Part shown: positions 1-6,598 of the stretch, piece after piece | Layout of the letters: every line of letters begins with the position of its first letter | Numbering within the stretch: position 1 is the stretch's first letter | Made by a program: the position numbers and the translations under genes | Notes under the pieces: generated by a model | What the model saw: the letters and a program-made list of their open reading frames with translations, nothing else | The model's database searches: none | What the model was told of the DNA's origin: nothing | Assembly (NCBI GenBank): GCA_900770895.1 | Contig: CAAGMF010000282.1 | Location: forward strand, 1-12,252 | Reading direction: 5' to 3' | Length of the DNA: 12,252 bases | DNA from: an uncultured Mitsuokella sp. | Lineage (GTDB): Bacteria > Bacillota > Negativicutes > Selenomonadales > Selenomonadaceae

Positions 1-699
1 CCGTCCATCACGCGTGATGTATCGGGCGAGGGTGTCCAGCAGGCACTGCTGAAAATCCTCGAGGGTACGATGGCTTCGGTTCCGCCGCAGGGCGGCCGCA
101 AGCATCCGCATCAGGAGCTCATCCAGATCGATACGACGAACATCCTGTTCATCTGTGGTGGTGCTTTCGATGGCCTCGACAAGGTCATCGAGGCGCGCCT
201 GGGCCAGAGCCAGATCGGCTTCGGTGCCAAGGTGCAGTCGCGGCGCAAGAAGAATGTCGGAGACATCCTGAAGAAAGTACAGCCGGAGGACCTGCTGAAG
301 AACGGACTCATCCCGGAATTCGTAGGTCGTCTGCCAGTCGTCGTCACGCTTGACCAGCTCAACGAGGATGCACTGGTGGCTATACTGACGAAGCCAAAGA
401 ATGCGCTCGTCAAGCAGTATCAGAAGATGCTGGAAATGGATGGCGTCGCGCTGACATTTGACGATGATGCCCTGCGGCTCATCGCGAAGGAAGCGCTGAA
501 GCGCAAAACCGGCGCTCGCGGCCTGCGGTCGATCATCGAGGGCATCATGCGCAACGTGATGTTCGAGGTGCCGTCGATCGACGGTGTCACCGGATGCCGT
601 GTCACGAAGGACGTCGTACTGGCAAAGAAGGATCCTATCCTGACTTATGCCAAAGATAAGGAAAAGGCAGCTAAAGGCAAGAATGAAGCATCAGCCTGA
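1..699 (+). CDS. clpX: ATP-dependent Clp protease ATP-binding subunit ClpX, C-terminal part (5' end cut by window)
   Basis: ClpX is the AAA+ unfoldase that recognises tagged substrates and threads them into the ClpP peptidase in the cytoplasm. The frame is open from base 1, giving 232 residues, roughly the C-terminal 55% of a usual ~420-residue protein; the zinc-binding domain and Walker motifs lie off the contig. Visible family landmarks (numbered in the fragment) are the opening PSITRDVSGEGVQQALLKIL, the pore RKH loop (33-35), the ClpP-docking IGF loop (72-74), the arginine finger in EFVGRLPV (R110) and sensor 2 in GARGLR (R174). The Lys/Ala-rich tail from about 210 is variable in the family. 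TGA stop at 697-699; a hairpin terminator follows. The next gene is lon, as in many Firmicutes. Confidence 0.97.
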   Translation, partial: PSITRDVSGEGVQQALLKILEGTMASVPPQGGRKHPHQELIQIDTTNILFICGGAFDGLDKVIEARLGQSQIGFGAKVQSRRKKNVGDILKKVQPEDLLKNGLIPEFVGRLPVVVTLDQLNEDALVAILTKPKNALVKQYQKMLEMDGVALTFDDDALRLIAKEALKRKTGARGLRSIIEGIMRNVMFEVPSIDGVTGCRVTKDVVLAKKDPILTYAKDKEKAAKGKNEASA

Positions 700-722
700 T
701 AGCTAATTTCAGTAACTATACA

Positions 723-749
723 GGGCGCTGCCATAGCAGCGCCTTGTTT
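723..749 (+). terminator. Rho-independent terminator between clpX and lon
   Basis: Perfect 7-bp GC-rich stem GGCGCTG (724-730) with CAGCGCC (737-743), 6-nt loop, followed by TTGTTT. The T tract is interrupted by a G, so termination may be partial and lon could receive some clpX read-through; I see no convincing lon promoter downstream of it. Confidence 0.7.
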
Positions 750-774
750 CATACTCCAGGAAATGGAGGTATAT

Positions 775-3087
775 ATGTCAACAGAAACAAAGAAACTGCC
801 ATTGCTGCCATTGCGCGGCATGGTTGTCTACCCGTACATGATGGTACATATCGATGTCGGCCGCGACCGCTCCATAGCGGCGCTCGAGCAGGCGATGGCT
901 GAGGACCAGCACATCATGCTTGTCGCCCAGAAGGACAGCGAGGTCGATGATCCGAAGCACGAGGATCTCTACACGATCGGCACCGTAGCTGAGATACAGC
1001 AGATGATCAAGCTCCCGGGCGACTCTGTGCGCATCCTCATCGAGGGTCAGAACCGGGCCAGCATCAAATCGTATAATGACCTCGAGGATTATACCGAGGT
1101 CGAGGTCGAGGAGTACAGCGACGAGATCGATACATCGACGCGCATGGAGGCTCTGACCCGGGCCGTGGTCCATGAGTTCGAGGACTGGGTGCGCATCGCG
1201 AAGAAGATACCATCCGAGGCGCTGATATCGGTCGCGCTCATCGATGACTCCGGCCGTCTGGCCGACCTCATTGCCAGCCATCTGAATCTGAAGCTCGAGA
1301 CGCGTCAGGCCATACTCGAGGCCATCGATGTCAAGCAGCGTCTGGAACTCCTTTATCAGGTACTGGACCGCGAGCTCGAGCTGCTGCGTCTCGAGCAGAA
1401 GATTGGCCGCGAGGTCAAGAAATCGGTCGATAAGACGCAGAAGGAATACTTCCTGCGCGAGCAGATGAAGGCCATCCGCAAGGAACTCGGCGATGGTGTC
1501 GACCAGAGTGCGGAGATCGATAAGTATCGCGAACGCCTCGAGAAGGGCAAATATCCTGAGGACGTCAAGAAGACCGTCGAAAAGGAACTGCACCGGCTGG
1601 AGAATTTCAGCAACATGAATGCCGAGGCTGGCGTCATCCAGAACTATATCGACTGGCTCATGGATATCCCCTGGGAAATCGAGACAAAGGATAATCTCGA
1701 CATCGCCAAGGCCAAGCGGATCCTCGACCATGATCACTATGGACTCGACAAAGTGAAGGAGCGCATCCTGGACTTCCTCGCGGTGCATCAGCTGGCCGGT
1801 GATAAGGCCGCGCCGATTTTGTGCCTCGTAGGCCCGCCGGGCGTCGGCAAGACCTCGCTGGCGAGCTCTGTCGCACGGGCCATGGGCCGGAAATTCGTCC
1901 GGGCCTCGCTCGGCGGTGTGCGCGATGAAGCCGAGATACGCGGCCATCGCCGCACGTACGTGGGCGCTATGCCGGGCCGTATCATCGAGAATATAAAGAA
2001 CGCCGGCGTGCGCAATCCCGTATTCCTGCTCGATGAGGTCGACAAGATCGCTGAGGACTACAGCGGCGATCCGGCAGCGGCGCTGCTCGAGGTGCTCGAC
2101 CCCGCTCAGAACTCGACATTCTCCGACCACTATGTCGAGCTGCCGTTCGACCTCTCGCATGTCCTCTGGATCGTCACGGCGAACGATCTGAGCACGATAC
2201 CGCGCGCTCTGCGCGACCGCATGGAGATCATCACGCTCTCGACCTATACGCCCTATGAGAAGCTGCAGATTGCGAAGAAATATCTCGTAGCGCGCCAGCG
2301 CAAGCAGAACGGGCTCAAGGCTGCGGATATCCGTATCGGAGCCGGTGTCATCGAGCAGATCATCGCCGACTACACGCGCGAGTCGGGCGTGCGCGAGCTC
2401 GAGCGCATGATCGGCCAGGTCTGCCGCAAGGCAGCCCGTCACATCGTCGAGGGCGACCCGGCGCCGATCAAGGTCACGAAGAAGAACCTGACGGATTTCC
2501 TCGGCAAGCCGAAGTATATTGGTACGAAAGCCGAGAAGAAGCCGCAGGTCGGCGTCGTGACCGGCATGGCCTGGACGCAGGTCGGCGGCGAGATACTGCC
2601 TACAGAGGTCCAGGTACTGCCGGGCAAGGGCAAGCTCATACTGACTGGTCAGCTCGGAGATGTCATGCAGGAATCGGCTCAGGCCGGCCTGTCCTACATC
2701 CGCAGCCGCGCGAAGAAGCTCGGCCTGCCGGATGATTTCTACGAGAAAGACGATATCCATATCCATCTGCCCGAGGGCGCCGTACCGAAAGACGGTCCGT
2801 CAGCAGGCATCACGATGGCCACGGCGATGATATCGGCGCTGACGAACAAGAAAGTGCGCAGCGATGTAGCCATGACGGGCGAGATCACCCTGCGGGGCAA
2901 TGTCCTGCCCATCGGCGGCCTGAAGGAAAAAGTCCTCGCGGCTTATCGCGAGGGCATGACGACTATCATCCTGCCGAAGGAGAACGAGCGGGATATCGAC
3001 GATATCCCCGAGGCTGTGCGCGATAAACTGACATTCGTGCCGGTGGAGCATATGGACGAGGTACTGCAGACAGCCCTTGTGCATTGA
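775..3087 (+). CDS. lon: ATP-dependent serine protease Lon (LonA)
   Basis: Lon is a cytoplasmic homohexameric AAA+ protease that degrades misfolded and regulatory proteins. The 770-residue length fits LonA (E. coli 784). Order: LON substrate-binding N domain starting LPLLPLRGMVVYP (about 8-200), a helical/coiled region (about 200-290), the AAA+ domain with Walker A GPPGVGKT (353-360) and Walker B LLDEVDK (D420, E421), and a C-terminal protease domain with the Ser-Lys dyad in PKDGPSAG (S676) and GGLKEK (K719). All catalytic residues are intact. An ATG at 763 is in frame, but 775 is chosen because GGAGG at 765-769 lies 5 nt before it and would fall inside the longer reading. There is no lonB between clpX and lonA, unlike Bacillus. 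A strong terminator follows. Confidence 0.97.
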   Translation: MSTETKKLPLLPLRGMVVYPYMMVHIDVGRDRSIAALEQAMAEDQHIMLVAQKDSEVDDPKHEDLYTIGTVAEIQQMIKLPGDSVRILIEGQNRASIKSYNDLEDYTEVEVEEYSDEIDTSTRMEALTRAVVHEFEDWVRIAKKIPSEALISVALIDDSGRLADLIASHLNLKLETRQAILEAIDVKQRLELLYQVLDRELELLRLEQKIGREVKKSVDKTQKEYFLREQMKAIRKELGDGVDQSAEIDKYRERLEKGKYPEDVKKTVEKELHRLENFSNMNAEAGVIQNYIDWLMDIPWEIETKDNLDIAKAKRILDHDHYGLDKVKERILDFLAVHQLAGDKAAPILCLVGPPGVGKTSLASSVARAMGRKFVRASLGGVRDEAEIRGHRRTYVGAMPGRIIENIKNAGVRNPVFLLDEVDKIAEDYSGDPAAALLEVLDPAQNSTFSDHYVELPFDLSHVLWIVTANDLSTIPRALRDRMEIITLSTYTPYEKLQIAKKYLVARQRKQNGLKAADIRIGAGVIEQIIADYTRESGVRELERMIGQVCRKAARHIVEGDPAPIKVTKKNLTDFLGKPKYIGTKAEKKPQVGVVTGMAWTQVGGEILPTEVQVLPGKGKLILTGQLGDVMQESAQAGLSYIRSRAKKLGLPDDFYEKDDIHIHLPEGAVPKDGPSAGITMATAMISALTNKKVRSDVAMTGEITLRGNVLPIGGLKEKVLAAYREGMTTIILPKENERDIDDIPEAVRDKLTFVPVEHMDEVLQTALVH

Positions 3088-3118
3088 AATCCGGTTTATT
3101 GAAGATACCATAAAAGAA

Positions 3119-3163
3119 CCAGCCGGCAAGTCTCATTGTCAGAGGCTTGCCGGCTGGCTTTTT
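3119..3163 (+). terminator. Strong Rho-independent terminator after lon
   Basis: A perfect 12-bp stem (3119-3130 CCAGCCGGCAAG with 3146-3157 CTTGCCGGCTGG), 15-nt loop, then CTTTTT. On the minus strand the stem is followed by GGTTCTTTTA, so it may also stop the converging PepSY-gene transcript. The remaining bases up to 3225 show no gene. Confidence 0.92.
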
Positions 3164-3225
3164 CGTATAGAGAGATTGGGTATTGACGCTCTGTATAGAG
3201 CGGAGTCGATTAAGTAATTTCGACG

Positions 3226-4005
3226 TCAATGAGCGGCCCGGACATCCTGATGCAGTACCTGTCCGGAGAGAGCGTCGATGATGACCGTATAGTGCATGCC
3301 GTTGACCGTGCAACGCACGAGATAGTTGAAATGCGGCTGCCGGCCTGGCCGCTGTCCGCGCTGTCCGTCAGCGCCCGGCTGGGCATTCTCTGTCGGGGCG
3401 GCTGCCAGAGCATTTTCCGCTCCATTGCCCGGAACAAAGCGGTGCTGGCCGGGAGCTCCAGCGAACTGGGGTGCTCCCGGCTCATGGCCTGGATGGCCCG
3501 GGAAGCCTTCTGGGGCGGGACCCTGTGGGCCTCTCTGCTCCGGCCCGGCTATATGCTCGTCCTGCTCCGGTGCGGCCAGGCGATGTTCCTGATCCCGTTT
3601 TTCCTTATGAGCGTGTTTCGACTCTTTGTCGTGCTTATCCCGCTTGTCTTTTTTGTCACGGGGACCGGACATCTGCCGGCCGTCGCTGAGGTCGATCTCG
3701 TCGAACGTGATGCGCGTCTCATCCTGACCGAGAGAATCAGCCACGATGCTGCGGATCTCTGCCTCAGAGCGCAGGTTCAGGCCCATCTTGTCCGCTTTGA
3801 TGGTGTTGAGCTGCGACATGGCCGCGCGCTCCTGCGCATGCATGGTGCGCACCTGTTGGTGGTGATAGTAGTCGATGCCTCCGCCGATGATACCGGCAGC
3901 AGCAATCACGGCGACGAGGCCGCACAGCCGCTTTTTCGTGCAGACTTTCGTCAGCCGGTTCCATTTGCTGTCCGGTACGCTCTTGTTCATATCGTTGTTA
4001 TCCAT
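3226..4005 (-). CDS. Membrane-anchored PepSY-domain protein with a large charged, Gly/Pro-rich insert
   Basis: Function unknown. The 259-residue protein has a basic N terminus, one predicted membrane segment (about 27-43, LCGLVAVIAAAGIIGGG) and an extracytoplasmic remainder. Residues 78-106 (SEAEIRSIVADSL…ITFDEIDL) resemble the helix and first strand of a PepSY domain. Residues 225-253 (HFNYLVRCTVNG…VIIDALSGQVL) resemble its second half, including the DAxSGxVL ending. Between them lie about 115 residues: a Lys/Asp/His stretch (115-142, KDKRDKHDKESKHAHKEKR) and a Gly/Pro/Gln-rich stretch (150-224) suggesting disorder. GGAGGT at 4013-4018, 7 nt before the ATG, fixes the start. The gene diverges from a histidine kinase gene, so a partner or target role is plausible (inference). 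PepSY domains elsewhere are linked to protease inhibition or periplasmic binding. Confidence 0.82.
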   Translation of the reverse strand: MDNNDMNKSVPDSKWNRLTKVCTKKRLCGLVAVIAAAGIIGGGIDYYHHQQVRTMHAQERAAMSQLNTIKADKMGLNLRSEAEIRSIVADSLGQDETRITFDEIDLSDGRQMSGPRDKKDKRDKHDKESKHAHKEKRDQEHRLAAPEQDEHIAGPEQRGPQGPAPEGFPGHPGHEPGAPQFAGAPGQHRFVPGNGAENALAAAPTENAQPGADGQRGQRPGRQPHFNYLVRCTVNGMHYTVIIDALSGQVLHQDVRAAH

Positions 4006-4062
4006 GATGATTACCTCCAGGCTTTTCTCTTTTCCTATAGCTGTTTTTCATTTGCTGAGCTT

Positions 4063-4068
4063 ATTATA
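4063..4068 (-). promoter_or_regulatory. Predicted -10 element of the PepSY gene
   Basis: A perfect TATAAT reads leftward 57 bp before the PepSY start. No TTGACA-like -35 sits 16-18 bp upstream; that position (about 4086-4091) falls inside the phased heptamers, the arrangement expected of an activator-dependent promoter. Confidence 0.55.
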
Positions 4069-4077
4069 GGGACGCTT

Positions 4078-4117
4078 GCTAAAGATGAGCTAAAGCTGGT
4101 CGAAAGAATAGCAAAAA
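4078..4117 (+). repeat. Four 7-mers on an 11-bp period: candidate response-regulator operator
   Basis: GCTAAAG occurs exactly at 4078-4084 and 4089-4095. Degenerate copies stand at 4100-4106 (TCGAAAG) and 4111-4117 (GCAAAAA). All four share AAA at positions 4-6, and starts are exactly 11 bp apart. The 7-4-7 tandem layout matches known OmpR/PhoB-type binding sites. Phased A tracts could also simply bend the DNA. It lies between the two divergent -10 elements, next to a histidine kinase gene. Confidence 0.5.
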
Positions 4118-4159
4118 TCGCTTTGTCGGTCGGAGGCTGTATCTATTGCGCAGATATTG

Positions 4160-4165
4160 TATAAT
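4160..4165 (+). promoter_or_regulatory. Predicted -10 element of the histidine kinase–engB unit
   Basis: Perfect TATAAT, 23 bp before the kinase ATG, predicting a leader of only about 17 nt that still includes the GGGAGG ribosome-binding site (4176-4181). The -35 position (about 4137-4142, CTGTAT) is poor, so activation may be needed. Confidence 0.6.
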
Positions 4166-4188
4166 GATAGGAGCTGGGAGGGAGTGCG

Positions 4189-5340
4189 ATGCGCATAAAG
4201 CGTTGGCCGCATTTACGGGATATGTCACTGCGGCATAAGATCATGACGGCCAATTTTCTCATGGTGTTCGTTCCGGTACTGCTCATCGTGATACTGGGCA
4301 CAGTCATATTCGCCGGCTTGCGGTTCACTGGCACTCTGCGGCAGATGGAGCTCGCCCTGCTGTTCATCATCTGGCTCGGCGTCTATCTGGCGCGGCTGCT
4401 GGCCCGTCAGGTGCTGGGGCCGCTGGCAGAACTGCGCCAGGCGGCAGCGGAGATCGGACGGGGGAATCTGGACTGCAAACTCGAGGCGCATACGCATGAC
4501 GAGGTAGGTGAGACATGTGCCCGCTTCGATGAGATGCGCGTGGCGCTGCGGGCAGCGCGGGAAAAGCAGCAGCAGTATGAGCAGGGCCGCCGCGAACTGC
4601 TGGCGGGCATATCGCATGACCTGTCTACGCCGCTGACAGCACTCGGCGGCTATGCCAGCGGTCTCACGGACGGTATCGCCGCGACGCCGGAGCGGCGTCA
4701 GCACTATGCGGAGCGCATACAGGCGCTCGTGCAGCAGCTGGGTCATCTGGTCGACCGGCTGTTCCTGTTTTCGAAGCTGGATCTCGGCCGCATAGAGTTC
4801 CACTGCGAGCCTGCCGTGCTGTATGATTATATGCTGGAACAGGTGGAACGGCTCAGGACGGTATGGTCGTCTCAGGGAGTGATGATCACTCTGGAGGCCC
4901 CGCCAGAGGGGACCGATGGACGAATCGTACAGGTGCTGCTGGATCGCGATGAATTCGCGCGCGTACTGGACAATCTGCTGAGCAATGCAGCAAAATATGC
5001 TCTGGAGGCAGACGGCAGCATCCATGTCGAGTTCGCCATACAGGCGTCAGAGCATACCGTGCGCCTGACCTGTCGCGATCACGGGCCGGGGGTACCGATA
5101 GACGAGTTGCCGCATATATTCGAGAGTTTCTATCGCGTCGATAAATCGCGCGGCGAAAAACCGGGCCATGGCCTGGGAATGGCCATAGCGAGCCGCATCG
5201 TGCTCGGCATGCAGGGGCGCATCTGGGCAGAAAATGCGGCAGGTGGCGGCCTCTGCATCATCATGGAGTTCCCACGCCATGATGTCGGAGCAGGAGCTGA
5301 CAGAGAGACAGAGGACATACCGGCAGTAGAGAAAGGATAG
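4189..5340 (+). CDS. HAMP-containing sensor histidine kinase with minimal extracytoplasmic loop
   Basis: Membrane sensor kinase that autophosphorylates on His and passes phosphate to a response regulator. The 383 residues show TM1 (about 21-44), a loop of only about 8 residues (46-53), TM2 (about 54-71), HAMP (about 71-123), HisKA with the H-box ISHDLSTPLTAL (H143), and HATPase_c with N-box DNLLSNAAKY (N266), G1 DHGPG (297-301), F-box IFESFYR and G2 GHGLGMAI (327-334). Catalytic residues are complete. The absence of a periplasmic domain fits either an intramembrane-sensing kinase or loss of the sensor. No response regulator gene is present in the window, so the kinase is an orphan here. ATG at 4189 follows GGGAGGGAG. 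engB starts 12 bp after the stop. The divergent PepSY protein may be an accessory sensor (inference). Confidence 0.93.
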   Translation: MRIKRWPHLRDMSLRHKIMTANFLMVFVPVLLIVILGTVIFAGLRFTGTLRQMELALLFIIWLGVYLARLLARQVLGPLAELRQAAAEIGRGNLDCKLEAHTHDEVGETCARFDEMRVALRAAREKQQQYEQGRRELLAGISHDLSTPLTALGGYASGLTDGIAATPERRQHYAERIQALVQQLGHLVDRLFLFSKLDLGRIEFHCEPAVLYDYMLEQVERLRTVWSSQGVMITLEAPPEGTDGRIVQVLLDRDEFARVLDNLLSNAAKYALEADGSIHVEFAIQASEHTVRLTCRDHGPGVPIDELPHIFESFYRVDKSRGEKPGHGLGMAIASRIVLGMQGRIWAENAAGGGLCIIMEFPRHDVGAGADRETEDIPAVEKG

Positions 5341-5352
5341 GAGAAATTACAC

Positions 5353-6054
5353 ATGGAGATGAAGAAGAAAACGGAACAGAGCCAGCCGCAGACGGCTGGC
5401 AAGGATAAGAAAGCACCAGCGGCGGGCAAGCCGGCGGACCGCGTCATCATCACGCGGGGACGCTATATCGCGTCGGCAGTGAAGAAGGACCAGTACCCGG
5501 AGCCGGCCCGCAAGGAATTCGTATTCCTCGGCCGCTCGAACGTGGGCAAATCGTCGCTCATCAATTCGCTGACGCGCGTGCACGGCCTCGCGCGCGTATC
5601 ACAGCAGCCCGGCAAGACCGAGACGATAAATTTCTATGAGCTCGGAGCCAAGATCGCCGGCCATGAGGAGCGCGAGCAGTTCTACCTCGTCGACCTGCCC
5701 GGCTACGGCTATACGAAGAAGGGGAAAGGCAAACGCGGAATCTGGGCGAAATTCATTGATGAGTATCTGCAGAATTCGGAGAACATACAGTTCGTCTGCC
5801 AGCTCGTGGATATACGCCACGCGCCTATGCAGTCAGACATCGATGTATTCGAATGGCTCGTCGCGAAGAACATCCCGGTGCTGGTGATAGCGACGAAGGC
5901 TGACAAAGTCGGTAAGTCTGCCCGGCAGAAGGCCATCCAGACCATCCGGCGCGATTTCGGTACGCCAGATCTCGAGGTGCTGCCCTATTCTTCACTAAAA
6001 AATGAAGGACGTTCATTTTTACTTGACGCCATAGCGGAATATTTGCTAAAATAG
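5353..6054 (+). CDS. engB: Ribosome biogenesis GTP-binding protein EngB (YsxC/YihA)
   Basis: TrmE-Era-EngA-YihA-family GTPase needed for assembly of the large ribosomal subunit, essential in many bacteria. In 233 residues: G1 GRSNVGKS (60-67), G2 region GKTETINFY (88-95), G3 DLPG (114-117) followed by YGY, G4 TKAD (181-184) and G5 SSLKNEG (213-219). The core starts near residue 33 (ITRGRYIASAVKKDQYP), so about 30 Lys/Pro/Ala/Gln-rich residues extend the N terminus beyond the usual ~195-210-residue protein. A second ATG at 5359 hardly changes this. TAGGAG at 5338-5343 overlaps the kinase stop and serves as ribosome-binding site, implying co-transcription with the kinase. The last codons contain the ahbA promoter. 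Confidence 0.95.
   Translation: MEMKKKTEQSQPQTAGKDKKAPAAGKPADRVIITRGRYIASAVKKDQYPEPARKEFVFLGRSNVGKSSLINSLTRVHGLARVSQQPGKTETINFYELGAKIAGHEEREQFYLVDLPGYGYTKKGKGKRGIWAKFIDEYLQNSENIQFVCQLVDIRHAPMQSDIDVFEWLVAKNIPVLVIATKADKVGKSARQKAIQTIRRDFGTPDLEVLPYSSLKNEGRSFLLDAIAEYLLK
6023..6052 (+). promoter_or_regulatory. Sigma-70-type promoter of ahbAB, embedded in the 3' end of engB
   Basis: TTGACG (6023-6028), 18-bp spacer, TAAAAT (6047-6052); the -10 overlaps the engB TAG stop. Predicted transcription start is about 6059, leaving a 65-nt leader before ahbA. Confidence 0.75.
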
Positions 6055-6059
6055 AGTCA

Positions 6060-6086
6060 GAAAAGATGAATCCGATTCATCATTTC
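6060..6086 (+). promoter_or_regulatory. Near-perfect 27-bp palindrome at the ahbAB transcription start: candidate operator
   Basis: The core GATGAATCCGATTCATC (6065-6081) is a perfect inverted repeat around one central base. Outward, only the 6064/6082 pair mismatches, and pairing resumes for four more bases to 6060/6086 (12 of 13 pairs). It sits at about +1 to +27, where a bound dimeric repressor would block transcription. The stem is AT-rich with no following T run, so a terminator is unlikely. I do not recognise the regulator; it is not the standard Fur, FNR/CRP or Rex motif. Confidence 0.65.
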
Positions 6087-6124
6087 ATGCGGTAAGGAAT
6101 GTGTAGATAAGAGGGGAAGCCGCT

Positions 6125-6583
6125 ATGAATGAACTGACTACATTTGATAAATCACTGTTGAATCTCTTGCAGCAGCGGCTGCCGGTCTGTAGCCGGCCCT
6201 TTGCCGAGCTGGCTGCAGAGCTTGGGACGGACGAAGATATCGTCCTGTCGCGGCTACAGTTCCTGAAATCCGAAGGGTATCTGCGCCGTATCGGGACGTT
6301 CTTTAACTCGAAAGCGCTCGGCTATACGGGGACGCTGGTGGCACTGCGCGTGCAGCCCGAGTGCATGAGCTCCGTGGCGGAGGCCATCAATCGCTACAGC
6401 TGCATCACGCACAACTACGAGCGCGAGGGACGCTACAATCTCTGGTTCACCCTGCTCACAGCCCATAAAGCTGATGAAGAGCGCATTCTGAACGAGATCA
6501 GACAGTTGCCCGGCGTAGAGGGACTGCTGAACCTGAAGGCCCAGAAAAAGTATAAGGTAAACGTGCAGTTCAAACTGCATTGA
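6125..6583 (+). CDS. ahbA: Siroheme decarboxylase subunit AhbA (NirD/L-like, Lrp/AsnC fold)
   Basis: With AhbB it removes two carboxyl groups from siroheme to give 12,18-didecarboxysiroheme, in the alternative haem pathway of anaerobes and archaea. The 152-residue length is typical. An Lrp-like winged helix-turn-helix occupies about 8-60 (SRPFAELAAELG…LRRIGTFFN). An alpha/beta RAM-like domain follows, with the family signature THNYEREGRYNLWFTL (95-110). The fold is regulator-like, but this signature marks the decarboxylase branch. GAGGGG at 6111-6116 lies 8 nt before the ATG. ahbB follows after 15 bp. The later enzymes AhbC and AhbD (radical SAM) are not in this window. Oddity: a Gly follows YERE where I recall His being common (memory only). 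An Lrp-type regulator is the alternative. Confidence 0.88.
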   Translation: MNELTTFDKSLLNLLQQRLPVCSRPFAELAAELGTDEDIVLSRLQFLKSEGYLRRIGTFFNSKALGYTGTLVALRVQPECMSSVAEAINRYSCITHNYEREGRYNLWFTLLTAHKADEERILNEIRQLPGVEGLLNLKAQKKYKVNVQFKLH

Positions 6584-6598
6584 CAGGGGGGGACGTGC

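Noticed and set aside
778..2766. 662-codon open frame on the minus strand opposite lon
   Set aside because: It is the mirror of lon's GC-biased codons, has no ribosome-binding site or recognisable domain, and overlaps a fully intact lon.
3182..3230. Inverted repeat ATTGACG/CGTCAAT flanking a small GCTCT/AGAGC hairpin
   Set aside because: Short arms, 35-nt separation and no T run. It may be chance near the PepSY stop.
3229..4164. 311-codon + frame opposite the PepSY gene
   Set aside because: The minus strand has a good ribosome-binding site, a membrane segment and PepSY signatures. The + frame shows low-complexity antisense composition and no start signal.
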